Source of the DNA: an uncultured Pelagibacteraceae bacterium
Lineage (GTDB): Bacteria > Pseudomonadota > Alphaproteobacteria > Pelagibacterales > Pelagibacteraceae
Direction of reading: 5' to 3'
Assembly: GCA_902514945.1 (NCBI GenBank)
Contig: CABXSO010000005.1
Coordinates: 1 to 59,573 of the forward strand
Length of the DNA: 59,573 nucleotides
A program made the translations under genes and the position numbers. The notes beneath the pieces are model-generated. The model was not told the origin of the DNA. It ran no database searches and saw only the letters and a list, made by a program, of their open reading frames with translations. Shown here piece after piece: positions 10,651 to 20,306 of this stretch; the stretch's first letter is position 1, and the number at the start of each line of letters is the position of its first letter.

Positions 10651-11517
10651 TTAAATTTTCCAACGATTATGAGTCCATATCCACTGATCTGGTTTAGTCA
10701 TAATCATTTTTTCTAAAATTTTGTTAAGTTTTTGTGTTATCTCATTCACAGTTTTGTCATTTGAAAATTTAATACTTTCTTGAATTCTTAATTTAAAAGT
10801 ATCATCAACCAATCTTTCTATGTGAATAGGCACTACAGAAGCATCAAATTTTTTTATAAATTGAGCTGGAATTGTTGTAGTTAAGGCTTCTTTTCCAAAT
10901 AAATTAGATTTAATTCCTTCAGAAACCCTCTGGTCGATCATTAATGCAATTGATGTTCCTTTCTTAAATTCTTTAAGTAATTCTTTTGTACCAGAAATTC
11001 CTTTTTTCATTTGTTTTTTACAAATGTACTTCTTTCTAATTCTTTCCATTATTGGATTTAAAAACTTATTATTAAGGGGTCTGTAGACCGCTGCTAAATC
11101 AATATCAGATTTTTCTAAATGCATTGCCATTAATTCAAAATTATTAAAATGACCTGATATAAATATTACTGGTTTTTTTTGTGATTTAATCTTTTCAAGT
11201 TCTTCTTGATTTTCAATAATTATTTTTCTCGAAAATTCTGAGTTTAATCTAAATTTCTTTATAAACATATATTCAGAAAAAATCTTTCCGTAATTCGCCC
11301 ACATATTATTAATAATTTTATCTCTCTCTGATTTGCTTATATTTGGATAGGCTAAAGATAAATTACTATGAGAAATTTTTTTTGATCTAAATAACGGACC
11401 AAAATTTTTAAAGATAAAACTAAATACAGATTGCGAAATTTTTAAACCAAATAATTTTATAATTATAAATAAAAAAATAATAATTATGAATTCGATTAAA
11501 TACTTAATTTTTTTCAT
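10651..11517 (-). CDS. Lipid A biosynthesis acyltransferase (LpxL/HtrB family)
   Basis: Transfers a secondary acyl chain onto Kdo-lipid IVA at the inner face of the inner membrane. One N-terminal membrane segment (about 5-25) is followed by the HX4(D/E) active-site motif in SGHFNNFELM (His123, Glu128). The 288 residues suit the family. It overlaps lpxK by 14 bases in a different frame and is the last gene of the msbA-waaA-lpxK lipid A run. LpxL versus LpxM specificity cannot be decided from sequence alone. Confidence 0.93.
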   Translation of the reverse strand: MKKIKYLIEFIIIIFLFIIIKLFGLKISQSVFSFIFKNFGPLFRSKKISHSNLSLAYPNISKSERDKIINNMWANYGKIFSEYMFIKKFRLNSEFSRKIIIENQEELEKIKSQKKPVIFISGHFNNFELMAMHLEKSDIDLAAVYRPLNNKFLNPIMERIRKKYICKKQMKKGISGTKELLKEFKKGTSIALMIDQRVSEGIKSNLFGKEALTTTIPAQFIKKFDASVVPIHIERLVDDTFKLRIQESIKFSNDKTVNEITQKLNKILEKMIMTKPDQWIWTHNRWKI

Positions 11518-12460
11518 TAATTTTTGACTTTATAAATTTAACAAGTTTTTCTTCTTCATCAATTTTAAGATCTATTTCTATAAAATCTATTTCATTTTTT
11601 AAATTTTTGGGAATCTTAACATAGTCTTTTTCAGTTGTAAGAGTCTTTAAATTCTTTTTTTTTGAAATTTTTAAAATTTTTTGAATATCTTGATCTTTAT
11701 ATTCATAATGATCTGAAAAAATTTTTTCTTCAATTATGTTAAATTTATTATTAATTAAAATTTCTTTGAAACTTTTCGAATTTCCAATTCCAGAAAAAAT
11801 CAGGTATTCATTGGAAAGATTAAATTGATTGATATTTTTTATTTCAACCCGTGAGTTGAAAATTTCAATTTTTGAATTTATCTTTTTAATTTCTGAAATA
11901 GTATTAATCAAATTTGGGTTTTGATCTGTAATCTTTAAAAAAACTCCATCATATTTTTTTAAACTATTAATATTTTCTCTTAAAGGACCAGCAGGTATTA
12001 AATATCCATTGCCAATCCAAATTTTACTATCAAAGCAAACAAATTTGATATCATAATCAATCTTTCTATCTTGTAGGCCATCATCAAAAATAATTAATTC
12101 ATGATTTTTTTCAGTTGCTAACCTAATTATTTCATCTCTATTTTTAGATGAAATGAAATCTGATTTATTTTTAAGTAAAATTACTTCATCTTTTTGATTA
12201 GAATAATATTTTTTTCCTACTACAATGTTATAGTTTTCAGCTTTAAGAAGTTCATAGAGTTTTAAACAAGTAGGAGTTTTTCCTGTACCCCCCAAATATA
12301 TATTACCAACACATATAGTTTTAATTTGATTATATTTTTTTTTTGGGAATAATTTAAGAATAAAATTATTTATTTTAAGAAGAAAAGTTAATGGAGATAA
12401 AATATATGTTAAAAAATTTGGTTTTTTCATATCCCAAAATGTTGGTTTATTAATTTTCAT
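11504..12460 (-). CDS. lpxK: Tetraacyldisaccharide 4'-kinase
   Basis: Phosphorylates the lipid A precursor at the 4' position to give lipid IVA. An N-terminal membrane-associated helix is followed by a P-loop (GNIYLGGTGKTP, 52-63) and the FDDGLQDR block (126-133). At 318 residues it is of normal length. It sits between waaA, 10 bases upstream, and the acyltransferase gene, which it overlaps; all act on the same lipid. Confidence 0.97.
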   Translation of the reverse strand: MKINKPTFWDMKKPNFLTYILSPLTFLLKINNFILKLFPKKKYNQIKTICVGNIYLGGTGKTPTCLKLYELLKAENYNIVVGKKYYSNQKDEVILLKNKSDFISSKNRDEIIRLATEKNHELIIFDDGLQDRKIDYDIKFVCFDSKIWIGNGYLIPAGPLRENINSLKKYDGVFLKITDQNPNLINTISEIKKINSKIEIFNSRVEIKNINQFNLSNEYLIFSGIGNSKSFKEILINNKFNIIEEKIFSDHYEYKDQDIQKILKISKKKNLKTLTTEKDYVKIPKNLKNEIDFIEIDLKIDEEEKLVKFIKSKINEKN

Positions 12461-12470
12461 TTAATAATTT

Positions 12471-13703
12471 CTAACAAATTTCTTTATAAGTTTTATTTAA
12501 AATATTTTTTCCAATTAAATTTAAATTCTTTATAATTTTTTGATGTTTAATTTTTTTTTTGAAATTTAAAAAAAGTAAATTGGCTAAATTTTGATTGTTA
12601 ACAATTTTTCTAGATAAACTCCTGTTTTTTAAAAATTTATAAATTTCTTGAAAATTAGAGATATTTGGACCATGAAATACATTACACCCATATCTTACTG
12701 CCTCTAAAGGATTTTGCCCTCCATGCTTAATCAAAGAACCCCCAATAAATACATTTTTACACTCTTTATAAAATGATTTGGTCTTTCCGTAAGAATTTAC
12801 TAAATAAATGTCTGTATTAGCATTTATCTTTTTAGGTGGTTCATCTAAGTGAACTTTTAAATTTAAATTACTTAACTCATTTTCAATCGATTTAATTCTA
12901 TTAATATGCCTAGGTATTATTATTGTAAGAAGATTTTTATATTTTTTTTTTAGCATAATATGAACTAGACCACAAAATTTTTCCTCGTTAAAATGAGTAC
13001 TAGACGCACACCATGATTTTCTGTAATGAATAAATCTTTTTAAGTTTTCATTTAATTCTGAACTCGGATTTTCTGATTGGCTAAACTTTAAATTACCAAG
13101 AAATTTTATATTTCTTGCTCCAAGTTTTTTTAGATATTTTTTTGTTTCTAGGCTTGATGATAAACAAAGTTTAAATTTATCAAATAATGATTGTGCAAAA
13201 GATGGAAAAAAAAGCCACCTGTTTAATGTTTTTTTTGTAATTCGACCATTTAAAAGAATTATGGGAATTTTTTTTTTCGATAAGTTGTTAATTGTATTTG
13301 GCCATATTTCTGAGTCTACAAAGAAAACTTTCGATGGTTTCCAATAATCTATGAATTTTTTTGATATAAAATTACAATCAATTGGAAAAAATTGGTGAAT
13401 TATTTTTTTTAATTTATATTTTTGAATTATATTTGATGAACTTACAGTATTTGATGTAATTAAAATTTGGTTAATACTTTTATTCTTTTCAAATTTTTCA
13501 ATTAATGGAATTATACTCTGAATTTCTCCAACGCTTGCGCCATGAAACCATATTAAATTACCTTTTTTTCTTTTTTTTATAAAAAAACCTAATTTTTCTT
13601 TAAATCGTTTAGGATCCTCTTTTTTTCTAATTAATCTAATAATTAAAATTAATGGAGAGCAAAAAAAAACAATATTTATTAAAATTTTATAGACAAAAAA
13701 CAT
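12471..13703 (-). CDS. waaA: 3-deoxy-D-manno-octulosonic acid (Kdo) transferase
   Basis: Adds Kdo to lipid IVA from CMP-Kdo. An N-terminal hydrophobic anchor is followed by the glycosyltransferase block WFHGASVGE (52-60, with the catalytic Glu60) and, in the C-terminal Rossmann domain, IGGSLIKHGGQNPLEA. At 410 residues it is typical. The start shares one base with the msbA stop. Whether it adds one or two Kdo residues cannot be told from sequence. Confidence 0.95.
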   Translation of the reverse strand: MFFVYKILINIVFFCSPLILIIRLIRKKEDPKRFKEKLGFFIKKRKKGNLIWFHGASVGEIQSIIPLIEKFEKNKSINQILITSNTVSSSNIIQKYKLKKIIHQFFPIDCNFISKKFIDYWKPSKVFFVDSEIWPNTINNLSKKKIPIILLNGRITKKTLNRWLFFPSFAQSLFDKFKLCLSSSLETKKYLKKLGARNIKFLGNLKFSQSENPSSELNENLKRFIHYRKSWCASSTHFNEEKFCGLVHIMLKKKYKNLLTIIIPRHINRIKSIENELSNLNLKVHLDEPPKKINANTDIYLVNSYGKTKSFYKECKNVFIGGSLIKHGGQNPLEAVRYGCNVFHGPNISNFQEIYKFLKNRSLSRKIVNNQNLANLLFLNFKKKIKHQKIIKNLNLIGKNILNKTYKEIC

Positions 13704-15454
13704 TACATCTTTATTTGTTTATCATAAAAGTTTTTATATATAGATGAGCTATTCATCAATTCATCATGATTTCCCTCTGCTACAATTTCCCCTGAATCAA
13801 CAACATAAATATTATCTGAATTTAAAATTGTTGATAACCTGTGTGCTATTACAATAGTTGTTTTATCTTTAGTGAGGTAGTGAATTGCTTTTTGAATTTT
13901 GTCCTCGGTTTCTGCATCCAATGAAGAAGTTGCTTCATCAAGTAATATAATTCTACTTTTTTTTAATATTGCTCTAGCAATTGATAATCTTTGTTTCTCT
14001 CCACCAGATAATCTAATACCATTTTCACCAATTTTAGTTTCATATTTATCTTTTAATTTTTCAATGAATTCTGATGCGAAAGATAGTTCTGCTGCACGAT
14101 AAATTTCTTCATCTGTTGCATCCATATCAGCATATGCAATATTATTTTTTATTGTGTCATCAAATAAATTTGTATCCTGACTTACAAAAGATATGTTGCC
14201 TCTGAGAGATCTGATCTTTGTTCTATAAATTGATCGATTATCAATCGTTATTTCACCCTCATCAGCATCATATATTCTTGGAATTAAATTTATTATTGTT
14301 GATTTTCCACTTCCGCTGTGACCAACTAAAGAAGTCATTTTTCCACCTAGCATCTTTAGATTTATATTATTAAGAGTAATTTTTTTATCTGTATTCTCGC
14401 TGCTATCATAGGAAAATTTAATATTTTTAAATTCTATATTCCCATCAGTAAGATCAAGATCTTTATCATCCTTATTTGTTTTTAAGTTTGATTTTTCATC
14501 TATTATTGGAAGCACTCTTCTTGATGATGCTATACCTTGACTTATTGCTATGTTGAGAGTTGCTAATGATCTTACGGGTTGATAAGCCAGCATCATGGCA
14601 GCTAAAAATGAAAAAAAGTTACTAATATCTATTTCATCATTCATAATAAGTTTTCCAGCATAAAAAATTAATATCGCTATAACTATTCCAGTCATCGTCT
14701 CCATAATTGGTGACGCCCTGACAAAAACAATGGACATTTTTCTACTCTTTTCTTTAACATTTTCTAAAAAAATTTTAGCTCTATTTTTTTCATACATTTC
14801 TTTTTGAAAAATTTTTATTAATTTGTGGTTTTTAAACATGTCAATAAGATATGAACTTAATACTCCTGCCCACTCCATTTGTTGGTACGAAACTTTAGAA
14901 ATTCTTTTTCCTAACGATTTGGCAGCAATAGCAGCCAAAGGAATCATTATTATTGCTATGAGGGATAGTTTCCAATTTTGGTAAAACATTACAGATAATA
15001 ATCCAATTAATGTTAAACTATCCTTAAATATATTTAATATCACAGTACTTATTAAATTTGTTAGGAGTCCTACATCATTTGTTAAATTTGAAATAAATTT
15101 TCCAGAATGTTTATTGTCGATTAGTTTAGTATCGGCATCAATTAATTTGTCTAGCATGTTTACCTGAACATCTTTTCTTACTTCTTCTGAAACTCCAATC
15201 ATTATTACCTTAGCAATATATAAAGATAGACCCTTCACTGTGAAAGCAACTACTATCAAGACTGGAATTATTAGAATTAGCGATTGATCTTTTTTGATAA
15301 AAATTTGTTTTATCGCTGGATCTAATAGATAAGCAATTGATGATGTACTTCCCGCCACTGCAATTGAAAGTAATAATGCTAATAGAATCTTTCTAAGATG
15401 TTTTCTTGTATAATCTTTATATAGTCTCTTAAGGATATCGATATTAGTCATCAA
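13703..15454 (-). CDS. msbA: ABC transporter permease/ATPase, MsbA-type lipid exporter
   Basis: A half-size ABC exporter of 583 residues with a membrane domain (six segments, about 25-300) fused to an ATPase. Walker A is GHSGSGKST (378-386), the signature is LSGGEKQR, and Walker B is IILLDEATSSLD. Placement directly ahead of waaA and lpxK supports a role in flipping lipid A-core across the inner membrane, although the fold alone also fits other multidrug exporters. Its start overlaps the ubiA stop by 4 bases. Confidence 0.9.
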   Translation of the reverse strand: MMTNIDILKRLYKDYTRKHLRKILLALLLSIAVAGSTSSIAYLLDPAIKQIFIKKDQSLILIIPVLIVVAFTVKGLSLYIAKVIMIGVSEEVRKDVQVNMLDKLIDADTKLIDNKHSGKFISNLTNDVGLLTNLISTVILNIFKDSLTLIGLLSVMFYQNWKLSLIAIIMIPLAAIAAKSLGKRISKVSYQQMEWAGVLSSYLIDMFKNHKLIKIFQKEMYEKNRAKIFLENVKEKSRKMSIVFVRASPIMETMTGIVIAILIFYAGKLIMNDEIDISNFFSFLAAMMLAYQPVRSLATLNIAISQGIASSRRVLPIIDEKSNLKTNKDDKDLDLTDGNIEFKNIKFSYDSSENTDKKITLNNINLKMLGGKMTSLVGHSGSGKSTIINLIPRIYDADEGEITIDNRSIYRTKIRSLRGNISFVSQDTNLFDDTIKNNIAYADMDATDEEIYRAAELSFASEFIEKLKDKYETKIGENGIRLSGGEKQRLSIARAILKKSRIILLDEATSSLDAETEDKIQKAIHYLTKDKTTIVIAHRLSTILNSDNIYVVDSGEIVAEGNHDELMNSSSIYKNFYDKQIKM

Positions 15455-16317
15455 TTTAATTTACCCACTAATAAAGAAATTAGAATTATTGCACCAAGAA
15501 GGTTATTTGACTGGAATATCTTTAGGCAAATATCGGGTTTTTTTGAATTAAATTTATTTAATTGAATAAAATACATATGACAAACAATTACAATTAGAGA
15601 TAAAAAATATAATTTATTATATTCATTTAATAATCCTATTAAAATTAAACTTGATAGAAAAATTATATAACATAAATATAAAAGTATGATTGGGTTAGAT
15701 TTAAATTTTATTGATGTTGATTTTAATCCTATAATTTCGTCATCTTTAATATCCTGAAAACCATATATTGTGTCGTAGGCAAGTGTCCAAAATATGGCTC
15801 CAATATAAAATATTAATGGAACTAAATTGATTTCAGCATTTATAGAGGTCCACCCCAAAATCAAACCATAATTAAATGTGATACCTAGAAAAAGTTGTGG
15901 CCAGTATGTAAATCTTTTCATCAATGGATAAGTAAAAGCAAGCGGCATTGAGGCTAATGCAATTATTATTGTAAATAGGTTAAAATTAATAAGTATTAAA
16001 AAAGCCAACAAACACAAAACGCTAGCATAAAATAATCCAAGTTTAACAGAAATTTTTCCAGAGGCTATTGGTCTATTTTTAGTTCTAAAAACTTTTTCAT
16101 CAAAATTTCTATCAAGAACATCATTCACAATACATCCTGCTGATCTCATTAAAATAGATCCTAAAAAAAACATTAGAAGGTAAAAGAAATAAATTTTTAA
16201 ACTTAAAGAAAAATCATACGCTATTGTTAACCCCCATGCACAAGGCCAAAATAACAACATATATCCGATTGGCCGCTTTAGTCTTGTAAGCTCAAAAAAA
16301 AGATTTAATTGGTTCAT
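15451..16317 (-). CDS. ubiA: 4-hydroxybenzoate polyprenyltransferase
   Basis: Membrane prenyltransferase that attaches the isoprenoid tail to 4-hydroxybenzoate in ubiquinone synthesis. The first Asp-rich motif NDVLDRNFD is at 65-73 and the second, DIKDDE, near 191-196. It has about eight hydrophobic segments and 288 residues, as expected. It heads a minus-strand unit running into msbA (4-base overlap). Ubiquinone genes recur in the window as ubiK at 59103. Confidence 0.95.
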   Translation of the reverse strand: MNQLNLFFELTRLKRPIGYMLLFWPCAWGLTIAYDFSLSLKIYFFYLLMFFLGSILMRSAGCIVNDVLDRNFDEKVFRTKNRPIASGKISVKLGLFYASVLCLLAFLILINFNLFTIIIALASMPLAFTYPLMKRFTYWPQLFLGITFNYGLILGWTSINAEINLVPLIFYIGAIFWTLAYDTIYGFQDIKDDEIIGLKSTSIKFKSNPIILLYLCYIIFLSSLILIGLLNEYNKLYFLSLIVIVCHMYFIQLNKFNSKKPDICLKIFQSNNLLGAIILISLLVGKLN

Positions 16318-16369
16318 AAGATTTTACTTGTAAATAACAAAGGCAAGATTGATAATCAAACTGATTCGT

Positions 16370-16777
16370 ATGAATATAGATTACACAGTAACAGCATTAA
16401 TGTTTCCCGCAATCCCACTGATCATGGGAGTATATTCTAATAGGTTTCACACTTTAAGTTCTTTAATTAGAAAAATACATGATGAGTATGTATTTGAAAA
16501 ACACACTCCACCAGAATGGAAAGATCAATTGTTGAATTTAGAAAAAAGAATAGGTGTTTTAAAATTAAGTATATTATTTGCGGCATTCGGATTTCTGTTT
16601 AATATGTTGACTGTTTTTGGGCTTTATTTACAGGAACTTTTTATCGCAAGAATAATTTTTGGCTCATGTTGTTTATCAATGATGATTTCAATCATATTTT
16701 TTATTATTGAAATCCAAATCTCGACTAAGGCTCTTAGGCTTCATCTTTCAGATATGGATATTCAATTTAAGGAATAA
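16370..16777 (+). CDS. DUF2721 family membrane protein
   Basis: A 135-residue protein with three hydrophobic segments (about 7-22, 63-85 and 91-115) and a basic segment including RFHTLSSLIRKIHDEY. The pattern matches DUF2721, whose function is unknown. I start at the ATG at 16370; an upstream in-frame start at 16349 adds seven residues. It is divergent from ubiA, 52 bases away, and its 3' end overlaps the convergent quinone oxidoreductase gene by 11 bases. Confidence 0.75.
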   Translation: MNIDYTVTALMFPAIPLIMGVYSNRFHTLSSLIRKIHDEYVFEKHTPPEWKDQLLNLEKRIGVLKLSILFAAFGFLFNMLTVFGLYLQELFIARIIFGSCCLSMMISIIFFIIEIQISTKALRLHLSDMDIQFKE

Positions 16778-17738
16778 TTACTGCGGGACCAGTTAATAAC
16801 CTTGACTCTAAATCTTTATGAGCTTGAGCAACATCATTTAAAGAATATTTTTTTGAAATTTCTACTTTAAATTTATTGGATAAAATAGCATCAAAAACTT
16901 TTTTTGCTGATTCAACAAGTTCTTCCCTTTTTACGGTATAATGAGCAATAGATGGTCTGGTAAAAAATAACCCTTTTGCATTGATATCTTTTTTGACATT
17001 AATCGTATCAACATATCCGGAAGCATTTCCAAATGCTACCATCATACCTCTAATCTTTAATGTCTCGATCGACCCTTTAAATGTTTTTATTCCAACGCCA
17101 TCATAAACAACATCTATACCATTTTTTCCTACAATTTTTTCCACCTCTTCTACAAAATTTTTTTCAGAATAATTAATTACATGATGACAACCGTTTTTTT
17201 TTGCAATTTCTTCTTTATCTTTTGAACCGACAGTTCCAATTACTTTGGCACCTAAACAATTAGCCCATTGACATAAAATTTGACCAAGGCCACCAGCCGC
17301 AGCATGATATAAAATTTTATCACCTTTTTTTAATGGATAAGCTCTATGTAATAAATACTCTGCAGTAATTCCCTTCAGCGTAATACATGAAGCTACTTCG
17401 TCAGAAACACCATTAGGAACATTAATTAATTTTTCCTCAGGCATTATTTGTTTTTCTGAATAGGAACCGATAGGCATTGAAGCGTGAGTAACTCTATCCC
17501 CAACTTTAAATAATTTTACCTCAGATCCAATTTCTTCAACTACACCACAAGCTTCAAGACCAATACCACTCGGAAGTGGAATTGGGTAAAGTCCTGTTCT
17601 ATGATATACATCAATATAATTTAGACCAATTGATAAATTTTTAACAAGAGCTTCTTTGGGTCCAGGTTTTCCAATTTTTTCATCTTTAAGAACTAAAACT
17701 TCAGGTCCACCAAATTTATCTATTTTAATTGATTTCAT
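16767..17738 (-). CDS. NADPH:quinone oxidoreductase (zinc-independent MDR family)
   Basis: Medium-chain dehydrogenase/reductase of 323 residues. The GroES-like N-terminal domain contains GLNYIDVYHRTGLYP, and the Rossmann domain carries the AAAGGLGQI nucleotide loop near 148-156. No structural zinc cysteine cluster is seen, as in QOR-type enzymes. It lies 2 bases after the pirin gene and probably shares its transcript. The physiological acceptor is unknown. Confidence 0.9.
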   Translation of the reverse strand: MKSIKIDKFGGPEVLVLKDEKIGKPGPKEALVKNLSIGLNYIDVYHRTGLYPIPLPSGIGLEACGVVEEIGSEVKLFKVGDRVTHASMPIGSYSEKQIMPEEKLINVPNGVSDEVASCITLKGITAEYLLHRAYPLKKGDKILYHAAAGGLGQILCQWANCLGAKVIGTVGSKDKEEIAKKNGCHHVINYSEKNFVEEVEKIVGKNGIDVVYDGVGIKTFKGSIETLKIRGMMVAFGNASGYVDTINVKKDINAKGLFFTRPSIAHYTVKREELVESAKKVFDAILSNKFKVEISKKYSLNDVAQAHKDLESRLLTGPAVIIP

Positions 17739-17740
17739 TT

Positions 17741-18577
17741 TTATTTTACAAATGTGCCATTATGATAATCTTGAACTGCTTGCAAAATTTCAGCTTTGGT
17801 ATTCATCACAAATGGACCACCTCTAGCAATTTCCTCTTTGATAGGCTTACCAGAAATAATTAAGAATTTTGAATTTGATTGTGCTTTAATTTTCAAATCC
17901 TCACCATTTGAAAGTAAAATTAAAGTACTATCCTTAACTTTATTGTGATCATTTTTACCGATTTTTATTTCTCCCTTAATTAAGTAGACAAATGTATTAT
18001 GAGTAGAAGGTAGTATATAATTTAATTCCTTACCTTTATTCAATTCAACATCCAAATAAATAGGTTTTAAATTATGTCCCTTAACAGGACCTTCAGCTTC
18101 TTCAAATTTACCTGCAATAACTTTTACTTTTTTATTTTCATCTTTATAAATACTCATTTTATCTGCGTCGATATAAATATATTCTGGTTTATTCATTTTT
18201 AATTTAGCAGGCATATTGATCCACAACTGAAATCCATGAAGTTTACCCTCCTTCATTGCAGGCATTTCAGAATGAATAATACCACTTCCTGTTTTCATCC
18301 ATTGCACATCTCCTGCTGTCATTCTTCCTTTACCACCCGTGCTATCTTTATGTTCAAACTCACCTTCAAGCATGTAAGTTACAGTTTCGATACCTCTATG
18401 AGGATGAGCGGGAAAGCCTGCAACATAATCCTCACTGTTTTCAGATCCAAATTCATCCAACATTAAAAAGGGATCAAAATAATTTGGCTCAACACCAATA
18501 CTTCTTTTTAATTTTACTCCTGCACCATCTGAAGCCTTAATTGGATTAATAATTTTGCTAACTTCAATATTTTTCAT
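17741..18577 (-). CDS. Pirin family protein
   Basis: Bicupin iron-binding protein of 278 residues. The first cupin shows HPHRGIETVTYMLEG with metal ligands His58 and His60, then GSGIIHSEMP with His102 and Glu104. Pirins are reported as redox-sensing or quercetinase-like proteins, but the role in this lineage is not known. It sits in a four-gene minus-strand group with a quinone oxidoreductase and a CDGSH iron-sulfur protein, which hints at a redox or oxidative-stress context. Confidence 0.93.
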   Translation of the reverse strand: MKNIEVSKIINPIKASDGAGVKLKRSIGVEPNYFDPFLMLDEFGSENSEDYVAGFPAHPHRGIETVTYMLEGEFEHKDSTGGKGRMTAGDVQWMKTGSGIIHSEMPAMKEGKLHGFQLWINMPAKLKMNKPEYIYIDADKMSIYKDENKKVKVIAGKFEEAEGPVKGHNLKPIYLDVELNKGKELNYILPSTHNTFVYLIKGEIKIGKNDHNKVKDSTLILLSNGEDLKIKAQSNSKFLIISGKPIKEEIARGGPFVMNTKAEILQAVQDYHNGTFVK

Positions 18578-18613
18578 TAGTTTAAAATAGTTCTTATATT
18601 ATGATTTTCAATA

Positions 18614-18853
18614 TTACTTTTTGTTATGTGAGCCATCACAAAAAGGTTGACTGCTAGTCTGTTTGCATGCGCAGAAAAACATTTTTTTGCTCAACTCAGC
18701 TTTGTATATCACTGGATTAAACTCAGTTCCTTTATGTGAACCATCACAAAAGGGCTGTTTGGAACTTTTACCACAACTACACCAATAATAAGATTTACCT
18801 TGCTCAACATTTATTGCTAATGCACTGTGTCCTGCTCTCTTTCCTTTATTCAT
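18614..18853 (-). CDS. Double CDGSH iron-sulfur domain protein
   Basis: A 79-residue protein made almost entirely of two CDGSH iron-sulfur motifs. The first has ligands Cys25, Cys27, Cys36 and His40, and the second Cys61, Cys63, Cys72 and His76. Each would bind a redox-active 2Fe-2S cluster with three-Cys/one-His ligation, as in mitoNEET-related proteins. No membrane segment is present. It lies between the pirin and dehalogenase genes. A function in electron or cluster transfer is inferred from the fold. Confidence 0.92.
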   Translation of the reverse strand: MNKGKRAGHSALAINVEQGKSYYWCSCGKSSKQPFCDGSHKGTEFNPVIYKAELSKKMFFCACKQTSSQPFCDGSHNKK

Positions 18854-18864
18854 GTTCCTCTTAT

Positions 18865-19527
18865 TTATATTAAATTGATAAGCTCACTTAAATTTTTTAT
18901 TTGATTATCTGGTTTGTAATCAAGATTGTCAAAGATATTATTATTCCTATTTACCCAAATAGATTGATAACCATAATTACCACCACCAGATACATCCCAT
19001 GTGTTTGCGCTTAGGAAAGCAATTTCATTTTTTGCAATTTGATATTTATTAACTGGCAATTTGTAGACATTTGAGTCTGGTTTATAAATCCCAACTTCTT
19101 CAATAGAAAACAAATCATCAAACAGATTATCTAAGTTATTACTTCTAACCAGCTCATTTAAAAGAGAAGGGGTTCCGTTAGAAAGTATAGCTAGTTTAAG
19201 ATTTTTTTTCCTTAATATTTTGAGAGTTTCACGAACTTCTTCAAAAGGTGAGAGAACTTTATATAAATTCATTAACTCATTTTTCATTGAAGAATCTATA
19301 TCAAAAGCCTTCATAGATTTGTCTAAGCTATCCTCTGTAATTTGCCAAAAATCCCTGTGTCTCTTCATCAAACTTCTCAGCCACGTATATTCCAGCTGAG
19401 TAGTTCTCCAAAAGTTTGCAAAATTTTCCCACTTATCTCCAATTTTATCTTGACACTTTTCGGCAGCGGAATTTACGTCAAACAATGTCCCATAAGCATC
19501 AAAAATTATTGCTTTAATATTTTTCAT
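18865..19527 (-). CDS. Haloacid dehalogenase type II-like HAD hydrolase
   Basis: A HAD protein of 220 residues. The FDAYGTLFD motif places the nucleophile at Asp10, where the second motif Asp is replaced by Tyr as in L-2-haloacid dehalogenases. ILSNGTPSLL and LSANTWDVSGGGNYGYQSIWVNR are the family's motif II and C-terminal blocks. It might hydrolyse a 2-haloacid, but many such genes have other or unknown substrates. It heads the minus-strand group with the CDGSH, pirin and quinone reductase genes and is divergent from rsmE, 17 bases away. Confidence 0.85.
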   Translation of the reverse strand: MKNIKAIIFDAYGTLFDVNSAAEKCQDKIGDKWENFANFWRTTQLEYTWLRSLMKRHRDFWQITEDSLDKSMKAFDIDSSMKNELMNLYKVLSPFEEVRETLKILRKKNLKLAILSNGTPSLLNELVRSNNLDNLFDDLFSIEEVGIYKPDSNVYKLPVNKYQIAKNEIAFLSANTWDVSGGGNYGYQSIWVNRNNNIFDNLDYKPDNQIKNLSELINLI

Positions 19528-19544
19528 AATTTAACTTAACACAA

Positions 19545-20246
19545 ATGAGTAATATTAGATTATTTTTTTCAAATAAACTATCAGCTAACATGACTGATAA
19601 ATTAGATAATTCTCAATCACATTATCTAACTAAAGTGATGAGAGTTAAACAAAACGAGGTTTTCTCATTATTTAATAAAGATGGAGAGTGGGAAGCAAAA
19701 ATTTTGGGAGTATCTAGGAGTATTGTTGAATTTGAAACTATAAAAAAAATTAGACAGCAAGAAAATACAAAAGAAATTTGGCTAGCATTCTCTCCAATTA
19801 AATCGAATTATCAAAATTTTATGATACAAAAAGCTACAGAGTTAGGAATTACAAAATTTTTGCCAATTATTTTTGATAGAACGATTGTTAGAAAGATTAA
19901 TATGGAACGTTTAGGCAAAATAGTTATAGAGGCAATTGAACAGTCAGGTCTTATCAATATACCTTTCATTGAGCCTATTCAAAAATTAGATAATTTTTTG
20001 AAAAAAAATTCAATGGATCTAATCTTTACAGATTTAAACTCAGAAAATAAAAAAGTTGATAAATCAAAATTCACAGATAAACCTGTTTGTATAATTGTTG
20101 GTCCAGAAGGTGATTTTTCAGAAGCTGAAAGACAAAAGATTCTTTCTTTAAAAAGCGTTCAATCAATCAAAATTAGTCAGAATATTTTAAGGTCAGAAAC
20201 AGCTGTCATATCTGCAATTTCGATCGTAAATTATGTGATTAATTGA
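19545..20246 (+). CDS. rsmE: 16S rRNA (uracil-1498 N3)-methyltransferase RsmE
   Basis: SPOUT-class RNA methyltransferase of 233 residues. The N-terminal PUA-like region contains SQSHYLTKVMRVKQNE. The C-terminal trefoil-knot motifs IIVGPEGDFSEAE and ILRSETAVISAIS are intact. It is separated from the oxidase operon by 60 bases. In that spacer (20247-20306) I see AT-rich sequence that may hold the ctaC promoter, but no convincing consensus boxes. Confidence 0.95.
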   Translation: MSNIRLFFSNKLSANMTDKLDNSQSHYLTKVMRVKQNEVFSLFNKDGEWEAKILGVSRSIVEFETIKKIRQQENTKEIWLAFSPIKSNYQNFMIQKATELGITKFLPIIFDRTIVRKINMERLGKIVIEAIEQSGLINIPFIEPIQKLDNFLKKNSMDLIFTDLNSENKKVDKSKFTDKPVCIIVGPEGDFSEAERQKILSLKSVQSIKISQNILRSETAVISAISIVNYVIN

Positions 20247-20306
20247 TAAATTGTCGCGAAAACTAAAGTGTAATTTTTTCAAAAGAGCTTTATATAGCTA
20301 CCTAGA

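Noticed and set aside
20247..20306. Promoter for the cytochrome oxidase operon
   Set aside because: Several TTGxxx and TATAxx-like words occur but none with convincing spacing. In AT-rich DNA these are expected by chance, so no site was called.
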